64,000 nucleotides of DNA from JAWLEV01 sp046538105 (GTDB lineage: Bacteria > Chloroflexota > Anaerolineae > UBA1429): contig JBKHJO010000006.1 of assembly GCA_046538105.1 (NCBI GenBank), positions 1-64,000 on the forward strand. The letters run 5' to 3'. The translations under genes were made by a program, and so were the position numbers. Shown here piece after piece: positions 22,686 through 31,242 of this stretch. Every line of letters begins with the position of its first letter. The first letter of the stretch is position 1. A model generated the notes under the pieces. That model was not told the DNA's origin. It was given only the letters and a program-made list of their open reading frames with translations, and did no database searches.

Positions 22686-23426
22686 GTGACAGATCGAGTG
22701 TGGCTGTTGGAATTGGGAACGGTGTCCTATGGGCCGGTGCATGCACTGCAGCGCAGGCTGGTGCGTTGGCGTCAGCAGGAGTTGATAGGGGATGTGCTGC
22801 TCCTGCTGGAGCACGAGCCCGTGATCACGTTGGGGCGGCGAGCCGATGAAAGCAATATCCTGGCCTCACGGGATGTGCTGCGGCGCGAGGGGATCGAGGT
22901 GCGACGTATTGAGCGGGGCGGGGACGTGACCTATCATGGACCGGGGCAGCTCGTCGGCTATCCCATCATCGATATGCACAGATATGGTCTAGGTGCCAGT
23001 GATTATATGCATCGCCTGGAGGCGGTAATCCGGGATGTCCTCGCAGGTTTTGGTCTGGAGACGCGATTGCGGGAAAAGATCATCGGCGTCTGGGTGGGGG
23101 AGAACAAGATTGCCGCGTTGGGCGTGCGCATCAAGCGGGGTGTCACCTTTCACGGTTTTGCCCTAAACGTGGCGCCCAACATGGACCATTGGTCTCTCAT
23201 CATCCCCTGTGGCATCACCGATGGGGGGGTGACCACTCTAGCGCGGGAACTGGATGAGGCACCGTCGATGGCTGAGGTGCGCCAGAGGGTGGTCGATCGC
23301 TTTGCTCAGCGTTTTGGAATGGAACTGGTGCCCACGACGCTGCAAGATCTCGAGCAGAGCGTATCGGGGGCCGAGTCATCTATGGAGTGCCCCCGAGGGA
23401 GGGGGGCATCCCCTAGGAAGCCATAA
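22686..23426 (+). CDS. lipB: Octanoyl-[acyl carrier protein]:protein N-octanoyltransferase
   Basis: A 246-residue LipB that moves octanoyl groups from ACP to lipoyl domains. Key elements are RGGDVTYHGPGQLVGYPI (about 77-94), Lys141 in ENKIAALGVR, and the acyl-accepting Cys175 in IIPCGITDGGVTTL. The start is a GTG with GTGAGGGGAG just upstream. The C-terminal 25 residues are low in complexity and overlap, tail to tail, a decayed kinase gene, so the original stop may have been lost. lipA is not in the window. Confidence 0.95.
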   Translation: MTDRVWLLELGTVSYGPVHALQRRLVRWRQQELIGDVLLLLEHEPVITLGRRADESNILASRDVLRREGIEVRRIERGGDVTYHGPGQLVGYPIIDMHRYGLGASDYMHRLEAVIRDVLAGFGLETRLREKIIGVWVGENKIAALGVRIKRGVTFHGFALNVAPNMDHWSLIIPCGITDGGVTTLARELDEAPSMAEVRQRVVDRFAQRFGMELVPTTLQDLEQSVSGAESSMECPRGRGASPRKP

Positions 23427-23685
23427 AGTCGGCGACGTATTGATAAGCGAAGGTGCCCCCCATGGGCCCCAGGCGCGTTGTAGCGAGGGCACCCACGGCG
23501 CTGGCATAACGCGCGGTGGTTTTCAGGGACCAACCTCTGGAGAGACCCACGATAAAGGCAGCGTTATAACAATCGCCAGCGCCGGTGGGATTCACCTTTC
23601 TCACTTTATGGGGTGGGACATCGAATGTGTCATCTTTAGGTTTTCTCACATGATGAGATGTCAATTGGGCGATTACAAAGAGCAC
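23413..23685 (-). pseudogene. 3' fragment of a PfkB-family sugar kinase
   Basis: The minus strand encodes the C-terminal quarter of a ribokinase-type enzyme: KVNPTGAGDCYNAAFIVGLS with the catalytic Asp of GAGD, then TARYASAVGALATTRLG. The ATP-binding N-terminal three quarters are absent and no start site is seen. The stop overlaps the lipB 3' end by 14 bp. Confidence 0.8.
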
Positions 23686-23798
23686 GATGGCATTCTAACG
23701 TCTCAAAGGGGGAGCATCAAGGTGTCGTCTGGATTCTTGATACTGCTCACACTATAGTGGACTGGATCGGACGTTGAGGATAGATAAGGAGGGCGACC

Positions 23799-24527
23799 GT
23801 GCACGTCTTGTTGATCTCTGACATACATTCCAATCTTGAAGCCCTTGATGCCATTCTGGAGGCCGTCGACGATTTCGACGTTATCTGGTGTCTGGGGGAT
23901 ACTGTGGGCTATGGTCCAAACCCCAACGAGTGCATTGCACGCCTCAACGCGTTCGAACACCTGGCCATCGCGGGCAATCACGACTGGGGCTCCCTGGGAA
24001 AGATCGATCTCTCCACTTTTAATGCCGACGCGCGAAGAGCCAACCTCTGGACCCGGGACCAATTGACGGCCGATTCTGTGGAATATCTGGAGGGGCTGCC
24101 CAAGACCATTTCACGTGGGGATTTCTTTCTGGCTCATGGTAGCCCGCGGCGTCCCATATGGGAATATATATTCGATGAGGGGGTGGCAAAGGCGAACTTT
24201 TCCCATTTTGACGTTCCCGTCTGTTTTGTGGGCCATACCCACGTGCCTATCAAGTTCCGGGATGTGCCCGATCACTTTCATTGCGAGAGGATGTCTATCA
24301 GGGAAGGAGAACCTTTTTTTCTTGATGATGGGCGCTATATCGTGAACCCGGGCAGCGTGGGGCAGCCCCGAGATCGGGATCCGCGGGCCGCCTGCATGCT
24401 TTTGGAGACGGAGAGCAAGCGGTGTGAGCAGCGGCGCGTGATCTATGACGTGGCCACCACGCAGAGAAAGATGCGCGAGGCAGATCTGCCGCCCCGAAAT
24501 ATCGAGCGCCTGCGCGTTGGGTGGTGA
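23799..24527 (+). CDS. Calcineurin-like metallophosphoesterase (YfcE/MJ0936-like)
   Basis: A 242-residue phosphoesterase of the cytoplasmic YfcE type. Metal-binding motifs appear in order: SDIHSN (residues 7-12), LGDTVGYGP, GNHDWG, LAHGSPRR and GHTHVP. This set supports a two-metal phosphodiesterase or phosphatase. The start is a GTG with TAAGGAGGGCGACC upstream. The substrate is unknown. It stands alone between the PfkB fragment and the lipoprotein gene. Confidence 0.9.
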   Translation: MHVLLISDIHSNLEALDAILEAVDDFDVIWCLGDTVGYGPNPNECIARLNAFEHLAIAGNHDWGSLGKIDLSTFNADARRANLWTRDQLTADSVEYLEGLPKTISRGDFFLAHGSPRRPIWEYIFDEGVAKANFSHFDVPVCFVGHTHVPIKFRDVPDHFHCERMSIREGEPFFLDDGRYIVNPGSVGQPRDRDPRAACMLLETESKRCEQRRVIYDVATTQRKMREADLPPRNIERLRVGW

Positions 24528-24601
24528 TGGGGGAACAAAAATCGCCGCTTTCCCGTCTTAATGATAGAAAGAAGCGAAAATGAGTTTTTAGGAGGATGAA
24601 G

Positions 24602-25495
24602 ATGAAAGGCAAAAGATGGATGATGAGCATTATGCTTTTGCTCATTGCGGCGTTAGTCACGTCCTGCGCTGCCCGGGCTCCCGACGTAATGAAGGAGGAG
24701 GCCATGGTAGAGCATGAGAGAGCACCAGAGGCTCCCCAGGAGGCGCCGGCAGTTGCTGAGGATGCATATACACGGACCTCTGAGGAAGCCGCGGAAGCGG
24801 AAGAGCGCATGATCATTCGTACGGCGGACATGACCATCGTCGTAGAGGATACCGACGAGACGCTGCGGGCACTGCGCAATCTCGTCGATGGCTATGATGG
24901 ATATGTCGTCAGTTCCCACCGTTGGCTTTCTAACGAGCAGCCACATGGTAGGATGACAGTGCGTGTACCCGCCGAGTCTCTCGATGAGGTGCTGGATCAG
25001 TTGCAGGACATGGCCTTCAAGGTGGAGGATGAGGATATCTCGGGGGAGGATGTCACCCAGGAGTATGTGGATCTTCAGGCCAGGCTGCGGAACCTGGAGG
25101 CCACGGAGGAAGAGCTCTTGATCTTGCTGACCGAGGTGCGCGAAAGTCGAAGCAAAGCCGAGGACATATTGGCCATTCATCGCGAACTGACCAATATCCG
25201 GGGGCAGATCGAGTCGCTCAAGGGGCGCAAGCAGTATCTGGAGCGCATGAGCGCCCTGGCGACCATAAACGTGACCATCCGTCCCAAAGAGGCACCAAAG
25301 CCGCTGGTGGAGAGGGCCGAATGGAGCCCCCTGGTCACCCTTAACAGGGCGTTGAGGGGCTTTGTAAATATCCTCCAGGCTCTTGTGGATCTGGCGATCT
25401 ATGTCCTGATCTTCTCACCCTTTATCGTGGTGCCCGTCCTTGTGTTGTGGCTCCTGGTGCGCTGGATACGGCGCCGTGGGAAAAAGGACGCATAG
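24602..25495 (+). CDS. DUF4349-family membrane-anchored lipoprotein
   Basis: A 297-residue protein with a lipoprotein signal (MLLLIAALVTSC, lipid-modified Cys22), then an acidic linker. A DUF4349 domain follows with RTADMTIVVEDTDETLRALR, a YVDLQARLRNLEATEEELL coiled coil, and a C-terminal membrane helix (about 260-285) ending in RWIRRRGKK. The ATG at 24602 is preferred to the one at 24596, which lies on the AGGAGG site. Function is unknown. Two hairpins after it end the transcript. Confidence 0.85.
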   Translation: MKGKRWMMSIMLLLIAALVTSCAARAPDVMKEEAMVEHERAPEAPQEAPAVAEDAYTRTSEEAAEAEERMIIRTADMTIVVEDTDETLRALRNLVDGYDGYVVSSHRWLSNEQPHGRMTVRVPAESLDEVLDQLQDMAFKVEDEDISGEDVTQEYVDLQARLRNLEATEEELLILLTEVRESRSKAEDILAIHRELTNIRGQIESLKGRKQYLERMSALATINVTIRPKEAPKPLVERAEWSPLVTLNRALRGFVNILQALVDLAIYVLIFSPFIVVPVLVLWLLVRWIRRRGKKDA

Positions 25496-25514
25496 CATTC
25501 CGAGAAGAGGGGCA

Positions 25515-25580
25515 GCACGATACCTGTATCGTGCGTTACGTGGATGGGAAGACGCTTTGGGTGTCTCCCATCCACGTTTT
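25515..25580 (+). terminator. Tandem hairpins ending the DUF4349 transcript
   Basis: First, a 9-bp stem GCACGATAC/GTATCGTGC (25515-25534). Then CGTGGATGGGA/TCCCATCCACG (25539-25576) followed by TTTT, a strong intrinsic terminator. Confidence 0.85.
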
Positions 25581-25696
25581 GCTATGGGGACATATTGACC
25601 TTGAGAGGCAGGGCATGTGATCACGGAGGGAGGAGCGGCTTTTTGGACGAAAAGGGATAGTTATGATAACATGTTTTAGATTTGGGATAGGGGCGT

Positions 25697-26521
25697 GTGG
25701 GGAGAGTGGCGGTGCTTGAGGATCTAAGTCTGGACTGTGAGAGGGAGTGCGAGCGGATCGTAGGCTTTCTACGCGACTATGCAGAGGGCGTGGGCCGGCC
25801 GCGCTTTGTCGTGGGATTGTCGGGAGGGCTGGATTCCTCTGTGGCGACGGCCGTGGCGGCCCGCGCCATGGGGCCCGAGAATGTAAAGGCCTTGATGCTG
25901 CCTCATGAGGAGAGCAGTCCTGAAAGCGAAGAGGATGCCCGTCTGCTTATCGATCAACTGGGTATCTCCGCTATGCGCTTTGAGATCACAGGTATGGTAG
26001 ATCCGCTGTTTCAGCGCTATCCCGATATGAACAAGACGCGCAGGGGCAACGCCATGGCTCGCTGCCGCATGCTCGTTCTGTACGATCAGTCCGAGGAGTT
26101 TGAGGGGCTGGTGTTGGGGACCAGCAATCGGACGGAATGGCTTTTGGGCTATTTCACTATCTATGGCGATGGTGCAGCGGCCATAGAGCCCCTGGGGCAT
26201 CTTTACAAGTGTCAGGTGCGTGAACTGGCCAAACATATGGGTGTTCCGGACCGTATTATCGAAAAGGCTCCCAGCGCTGATCTGTGGGCGGGGCAGACGG
26301 ACGAGAAGGAACTTGGTTTCACCTACGATGTGGCAGATCAGATCCTGTTTCTGTTAACTGAACGGGGTCTCGGAACGGAAGCGGTCTCGGCCCGCGGGTT
26401 TGACAGCGACGTTGTGCGGGCTGTGAAGCGACATATGGCATTGACGGCCTTTAAGCGCAGATTGCCGCCCAAACTTGATACAGTTGATCAGGAAAGACGA
26501 GATGTTATGGGGGAAAAATGA
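25697..26521 (+). CDS. nadE: NH3-dependent NAD+ synthetase
   Basis: A 274-residue enzyme making NAD from deamido-NAD, ATP and ammonia. It has the PP-loop SGGLDSS (42-48), VLGTSNRTEWLLGYFTIYGD in the active site, and PSADLWAGQTDEKELG near the C-terminus. No glutaminase domain is present, so it uses free ammonia, which fits a location just upstream of nitrogen genes. The GTG at 25697 is listed; a second GTG at 25712 has GGGGAG at a better distance and may be the true start. It overlaps carA by 4 bp. Confidence 0.95.
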   Translation: MGRVAVLEDLSLDCERECERIVGFLRDYAEGVGRPRFVVGLSGGLDSSVATAVAARAMGPENVKALMLPHEESSPESEEDARLLIDQLGISAMRFEITGMVDPLFQRYPDMNKTRRGNAMARCRMLVLYDQSEEFEGLVLGTSNRTEWLLGYFTIYGDGAAAIEPLGHLYKCQVRELAKHMGVPDRIIEKAPSADLWAGQTDEKELGFTYDVADQILFLLTERGLGTEAVSARGFDSDVVRAVKRHMALTAFKRRLPPKLDTVDQERRDVMGEK

Positions 26522-27675
26522 GCAGAGAGAAACAAGGCATGCTCGTTCTGGAAGATGGAAGCGTGTTCGTTGGTCACTCTATGGCAGCGGAGGGAGAGTG
26601 GGTCGGCGAGGTGGTGTTCGATACAGCCATGACGGGATATCAGGAGCTCATCACGGATCCCTCCTGCTGGGGCCAGATGATCGTCTTCACCTGCCCCCAT
26701 ATAGGGAACGTGGGGGTGAATTTCGAGGATGTCGAGTCCAGCCAGCCCTATGCTCGCGCAGTGGTGGCGCGCAAGATCTGTGAACAGCCCAGGAACTGGC
26801 GCGCAGAGCAATCTCTGCCCGAATATCTTTCCCAGACTGGAGTGCCCGCGTTATCTGATGTGGATACACGGCGGCTGACACTTGTATTGCGGGAAGAGGG
26901 GACCATGCGTGGTGCCCTGTCCACGGTGGATTTGGACTGCGAGCGCCTTTTAAAGATGGCAAAGGACGCGCCGGATATGAGCATGCTCTCGCCCGTTGGA
27001 AAGGTATCGTTGTCGGAACAGACCGAGTGGACAGAGGATATTCCCCACAAGTGGTTGAGATACGTGGACTACAGTAGAGATTCTTATGAGAAACCACCAC
27101 ACGTTGTCGTCATTGACTGTGGTGTCAAGTACAATATATTGCGCCATCTGGCGACCCTGGGGGCGCGGGTTACACTGGTGCCGGCCAATTCCACGGCGGA
27201 GATGATTATGGCGCAGGAGCCGGACGGTGTGCTCATTTCCAACGGGCCGGGGGATCCGGAGCAGGTTCCCGAGGAGACGATGATTGCCATAAGAGACCTG
27301 ATGGGCCAGGTTCCTATGTTCGGTATCTGTCTTGGGCAGCATCTGCTCGCCCTGGCAGCGGGCGCGCGCATATTCAAGTTGCCGTTTGGACATCATGGTG
27401 CGAACCACCCGGTGCAGAACCTGACGACGGGCAAGGTGGCCATCACGTCACAGAATCACAACTATGCTGTCGATTCTGATTCGTTGGAAGGATTGCCCTA
27501 CGAGGTGACGCATATCAACCTGTACGATGGCACCGTTCAGGGCATACGGCATCGCGAATGGCCCGTATACGCTGTTCAGTACCATCCGGAAAACTCTCCT
27601 GGGCCCCATGATTCTCTATACGTGTTGGAGGATTTTGTTGCATCTCTTTGTGAAGAGGAGCCCACCGCCCTGTAA
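26518..27675 (+). CDS. carA: Carbamoyl-phosphate synthase small subunit
   Basis: A 385-residue glutamine amidotransferase subunit that feeds ammonia to CarB. The N-terminal CarA domain is seen in VVFDTAMTGYQELITDPS. The triad-type GATase domain has the nucleophile Cys271 in FGICLGQHLLALA and the His-Glu pair in QYHPENSPGPHD. It is coupled to nadE by an ATGA overlap and followed by carB after 93 bp. Confidence 0.97.
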   Translation: MSREKQGMLVLEDGSVFVGHSMAAEGEWVGEVVFDTAMTGYQELITDPSCWGQMIVFTCPHIGNVGVNFEDVESSQPYARAVVARKICEQPRNWRAEQSLPEYLSQTGVPALSDVDTRRLTLVLREEGTMRGALSTVDLDCERLLKMAKDAPDMSMLSPVGKVSLSEQTEWTEDIPHKWLRYVDYSRDSYEKPPHVVVIDCGVKYNILRHLATLGARVTLVPANSTAEMIMAQEPDGVLISNGPGDPEQVPEETMIAIRDLMGQVPMFGICLGQHLLALAAGARIFKLPFGHHGANHPVQNLTTGKVAITSQNHNYAVDSDSLEGLPYEVTHINLYDGTVQGIRHREWPVYAVQYHPENSPGPHDSLYVLEDFVASLCEEEPTAL

Positions 27676-27768
27676 GACTGTGTAGAGGAAGGCGTTTGAT
27701 TCTATCGCTACCCGGCGTCTGGTGACCTATAATTGAAAATCTGTTTGTGGGGGGACAATAAGAGATTT

Positions 27769-30700
27769 ATGCCGAAACGTACAGACATACACAAGATTCT
27801 GATTATTGGATCCGGGCCCATCATTGTCGGTCAGGCGTGTGAGTTCGATTATTCGGGCACGCAGGCCTGCAAGGCCCTGCAAGAAGAGGGTTATACCACG
27901 CTGTTGGTGAACTCGAACCCCGCGACGATCATGACGGATCCAGAGACGGCGGATATCGTATATATCGAGCCACTGACGGTACCCGTCCTGGAGCGTGTCA
28001 TAGAAAAAGAGCGCCCCGACGCTATTCTCCCTACCATGGGGGGACAGACAGGGTTAAACCTGGCCATGGACCTTTATCACGAAGGTATCCTCGATCGCTA
28101 TGGGGTGGAACTCATCGGGGCGCGATCCGAGTCGATCCAGGTCGCCGAGGATCGTGAGGATTTCAAGGAGGCCATGACGGAGATTGGGCTGGAGTGTCCC
28201 AAAAGTTATTCTGTGACCTCGCTGGAAGCAGCCCACGATATTATGGAGGAGATCGGCCTGCCAGCCATCATTCGTCCCTCCTTTACTCTGGGAGGTACGG
28301 GAAGCGGCACGGCCTATAACAGACAGGATTTTGACGAGATGGTCGCGCGGGGGCTCAAACAGAGTCCCGTGGATGAGGTGCTCGTCGAGGAGTCTGTCAT
28401 CGGCTGGAAGGAGATCGAGTTAGAGGTGATGCGAGATGCGGATGATGGATTCGTGGTGGTTTGTTCCATCGAGAACGTTGACCCGATGGGCGTGCACACG
28501 GGAGATAGCATCACGGTGGCGCCCGTACAGACCCTGACGGACAAAGAATACCAGATCATCCGCGATATGGCGCGCAAGGTGATGGAGCGCGTGGGGGTGG
28601 AGACGGGTGGATCTAACGTGCAGTTTGCGATCCATCCCGAAACGGGACGCACGTTGGTCATCGAGATGAACCCTCGCGTTTCGCGCAGTTCCGCCCTGGC
28701 GAGCAAAGCCACCGGCTTTCCCATCGCCAAGATCGCGGCCAAGTTGGCTGCGGGTTACCTCCTGCACGAACTGCCGAACGACATCACCAAGGAGACGCCT
28801 GCCTCTTTCGAGCCAGCAGTGGACTATGCTGTGATCAAGATCCCCCGCTGGCATATGGAAAAGTTTCCCCAGGCGGATGCCAGCCTGGGCACGCAGATGA
28901 AGTCCGTGGGAGAGGTTATGGCCATCGGGCGTTCCTTTATCGAGGCACTTCAAAAAGGTGCTTCGGCGCGTGAGGACGGTCGCGACGGCCTGTTTGACCC
29001 CGAGGCCGCCGAGGCCTCGCCAGAGGAGATACGCCATCGGCTCATCGAGCCCAATCCCGAACGCCTTTTCTATATCATTCCCGCCCTGGATGCGGGCATG
29101 TCCATTGAGGAGATATCGGAGATGACGTATATCGACCCCTGGTTTCTGCGAGAGATCGATGAACTGCGTTCCATTCGAGATGCTATGGCGGGTGTTCCCT
29201 TGGAGCATATCTCGCGGGATCTGATGCGCGAGGCGAAGCGGGCGGGTATGACCGACTCGCTCATCGCCCGGCTGGTGAGCCCGATGGTGGGAGAGTTGGA
29301 TGTGCGCGCTTACCGCAAGGGTTTGGAGGTATGTCCTGTCTACTCACGCGTCGACACCTGCGCTGGCGAGTTCCCCGCTTTTACGCCCTATCTTTACAGT
29401 AACTATGAGTCCGTCTGCGAATCGGACCCCACGGATCGGCGCAAGATCGTGGTGTTGGGCAGCGGCCCCAATCGTATAGGGCAGGGGATCGAGTTCGATT
29501 ATTGCTGTACCAAAGCCTCCTTTGCCTTTGAGGAGATGGGCTTTGAGACGATCATGGTCAACTGTAACCCGGAGACCGTCTCCACGGACTATGACACGAG
29601 CGACAGGCTGTATTTCGAGCCCCTCACGCTGGAGCATATCCTCAATATCTGCGACCTGGAAAAACCCGAGGGAGTCATCGTGCAGTTTGGCGGGCAGACG
29701 CCTCTCAAGTTGGTCAGCCGGCTTGCCGATGCGGGTGTGCCCATCCTGGGCACGGACCCGGACGCCATCGATCTGGCCGAGGACCGGGAGCGCTTTGGGG
29801 CCTTTATGCAGGAAATTGGCCTGCCCATGCCAGAGCATGGCATAGCCCACTCCGCAGAAGAGGCCTTTGAGGTTGCGGAGCGCATCGGCTACCCGGTGAT
29901 CGTGCGGCCCTCTTATGTGCTGGGCGGCAGGGCCATGGCCATCGTCCACGATGAGGAAGATCTGGATCATTATATTCGATCCGCCGTGAAAGTGGCGGAG
30001 GATACGCCCATACTGATCGATCGCTTCCTGGAGGATGCCTTTGAGATGGATGTGGACTGTGTGAGCGACGGTGAAGACGTGCGTATCGCGGCCATCATGG
30101 AGCAGATCGAGCGTACGGGGGTGCACTCGGGTGACAGCGCCTGCGTGATCCCCACGATAATGGTGGAGGGGGAGTCCCTGGAAAAGATTCGCGATTACAC
30201 ACGGCGGCTGGCGCGGGCTTTGCGCACGGTAGGCTGTCTGAATATCCAGTACGCCATGAAGGATGGGGAGGTGTATGTTATCGAGGCCAACCCACGCGCA
30301 TCGCGGACGGTGCCCTATGTGAGCAAGTCGACAGGAGTCTCCTGGGCGAGGGTGGCGTGCCAGGTGGTGAATGGCCTGACCCTGGACGAACTGGGCGTGC
30401 CCGACGAGCCCCGGCTGGAGAGCTATTGCTGTAAAGAAGTGGTGTTGCCCTTTATCAAGTTTCCCGGAGAGCCGGCCCTACTCGGCCCCGAGATGCGCAG
30501 CACCGGCGAGGTGATGGGTATGGACGATGATTTTGGCATGGCCTATGCCAAGGCGCAGATGGCTGCAGGCAACGATCTGCCCACCGAGGGGACGATCTTT
30601 TTGAGCGTGAACGATCATGATAAGGAGAATCTGGTTCCCATCGCCGAGGATCTGGCCGATATGGGGTTTTCCCTCGTGGGCACGAGGGGAACGGCGGCCT

Positions 30701-30996
30701 ATTTACAGGAGCATGGGCTGGACGTGGAGACCATTCTTAAGGTGAGCGAGGGAAGACCAAACGGTGTGGATATGATCATCAATGACGAGTTGGATTTGCT
30801 CATCAACACGCCTCTGGGGGGGAGGGCTTTTAGCGACGAGCACGTGCTGCGAAATGTGGCTGTGGCACGCGGTGTATCCGTGATCACCACGCTTTCGGGG
30901 GCCCAGGCGGCGGCTCAGGGGATCAGGGCCCTGCGTGAGCGAGATCTTGGGGTAAAGAGCCTTCAGGAGCACTGGCACCTAAACGTTCAGGCATAA
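27769..30996 (+). CDS. carB: Carbamoyl-phosphate synthase large subunit
   Basis: A 1075-residue synthetase making carbamoyl phosphate for pyrimidines and arginine. Both halves have ATP-grasp units, each introduced by an IGSGP/GSGPN motif (GSGPIIVGQACEFDYSG; GSGPNRIGQGIEFDYCC). The C-terminal MGS-like allosteric domain has VGTRGTAAYLQEHG. The ATG at 27769 gives the normal family length and start MPKRTDIHKILIIGSGP; the frame extends to 27733, where it overlaps a TATAAT box (27728-27733). Confidence 0.97.
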   Translation: MPKRTDIHKILIIGSGPIIVGQACEFDYSGTQACKALQEEGYTTLLVNSNPATIMTDPETADIVYIEPLTVPVLERVIEKERPDAILPTMGGQTGLNLAMDLYHEGILDRYGVELIGARSESIQVAEDREDFKEAMTEIGLECPKSYSVTSLEAAHDIMEEIGLPAIIRPSFTLGGTGSGTAYNRQDFDEMVARGLKQSPVDEVLVEESVIGWKEIELEVMRDADDGFVVVCSIENVDPMGVHTGDSITVAPVQTLTDKEYQIIRDMARKVMERVGVETGGSNVQFAIHPETGRTLVIEMNPRVSRSSALASKATGFPIAKIAAKLAAGYLLHELPNDITKETPASFEPAVDYAVIKIPRWHMEKFPQADASLGTQMKSVGEVMAIGRSFIEALQKGASAREDGRDGLFDPEAAEASPEEIRHRLIEPNPERLFYIIPALDAGMSIEEISEMTYIDPWFLREIDELRSIRDAMAGVPLEHISRDLMREAKRAGMTDSLIARLVSPMVGELDVRAYRKGLEVCPVYSRVDTCAGEFPAFTPYLYSNYESVCESDPTDRRKIVVLGSGPNRIGQGIEFDYCCTKASFAFEEMGFETIMVNCNPETVSTDYDTSDRLYFEPLTLEHILNICDLEKPEGVIVQFGGQTPLKLVSRLADAGVPILGTDPDAIDLAEDRERFGAFMQEIGLPMPEHGIAHSAEEAFEVAERIGYPVIVRPSYVLGGRAMAIVHDEEDLDHYIRSAVKVAEDTPILIDRFLEDAFEMDVDCVSDGEDVRIAAIMEQIERTGVHSGDSACVIPTIMVEGESLEKIRDYTRRLARALRTVGCLNIQYAMKDGEVYVIEANPRASRTVPYVSKSTGVSWARVACQVVNGLTLDELGVPDEPRLESYCCKEVVLPFIKFPGEPALLGPEMRSTGEVMGMDDDFGMAYAKAQMAAGNDLPTEGTIFLSVNDHDKENLVPIAEDLADMGFSLVGTRGTAAYLQEHGLDVETILKVSEGRPNGVDMIINDELDLLINTPLGGRAFSDEHVLRNVAVARGVSVITTLSGAQAAAQGIRALRERDLGVKSLQEHWHLNVQA

Positions 30997-31038
30997 TAAA
31001 GGAATATGTCCCTTTGTTTCGGGGAGTAAAAGGGGGTT

Positions 31039-31067
31039 TTGACATAGTCGGTAAAGATATATATACT
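31039..31067 (+). promoter_or_regulatory. Consensus-like promoter of the glutamate synthase operon
   Basis: TTGACA (31039-31044), 17-nt spacer, TATACT (31062-31067). The start would be near 31074. Confidence 0.88.
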
Positions 31068-31073
31068 TTCGAC

Positions 31074-31242
31074 ATCATATGGAAGGGGTATATAGCGCAG
31101 GCTTGTTGGCGCTCGTGGGAAGCTGAATATTAAAGGACTTTGCAGTCTCTGTCGGGACGATTGCCGTCTCTCTGGGGCGTTGAAGCCGCCTAAGTTATTT
31201 AGGCGGCTCTTTTTTATGTTTTTAGGTTAAAGCGGGGCAAAC
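31074..31242 (+). promoter_or_regulatory. Structured leader of the glutamate synthase operon
   Basis: A leader of about 170 nt with several local stems: AGCGC/GCGCT around 31093-31113, GACT/AGTC near 31136-31147, and GGGACG/CGTCTC near 31154-31170. A terminator follows. It is not a match to the glutamine riboswitch consensus I know. It could be an attenuator responding to nitrogen status, or a separate small RNA of about 140 nt. Confidence 0.5.
31184..31215 (+). terminator. Intrinsic terminator in the glutamate synthase leader
   Basis: AGCCGCCTAA (31184-31193) pairs with TTAGGCGGCT (31199-31208) over a 5-nt loop and is followed by CTTTTTT. It lies between the promoter and the first gene. Confidence 0.85.

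Noticed and set aside
21603..22814. 403-codon minus-strand frame across fmt
   Set aside because: Fmt motifs and promoter are on the plus strand; the minus frame is an antisense shadow.
31184..31208. CRISPR-like palindromic repeat
   Set aside because: Single hairpin followed by a T run and no repeated spacer pattern; it is a terminator.
31074..31215. Known glutamine or other described riboswitch
   Set aside because: I could not find the conserved core sequences of the classes I know; it is left as an unassigned leader.
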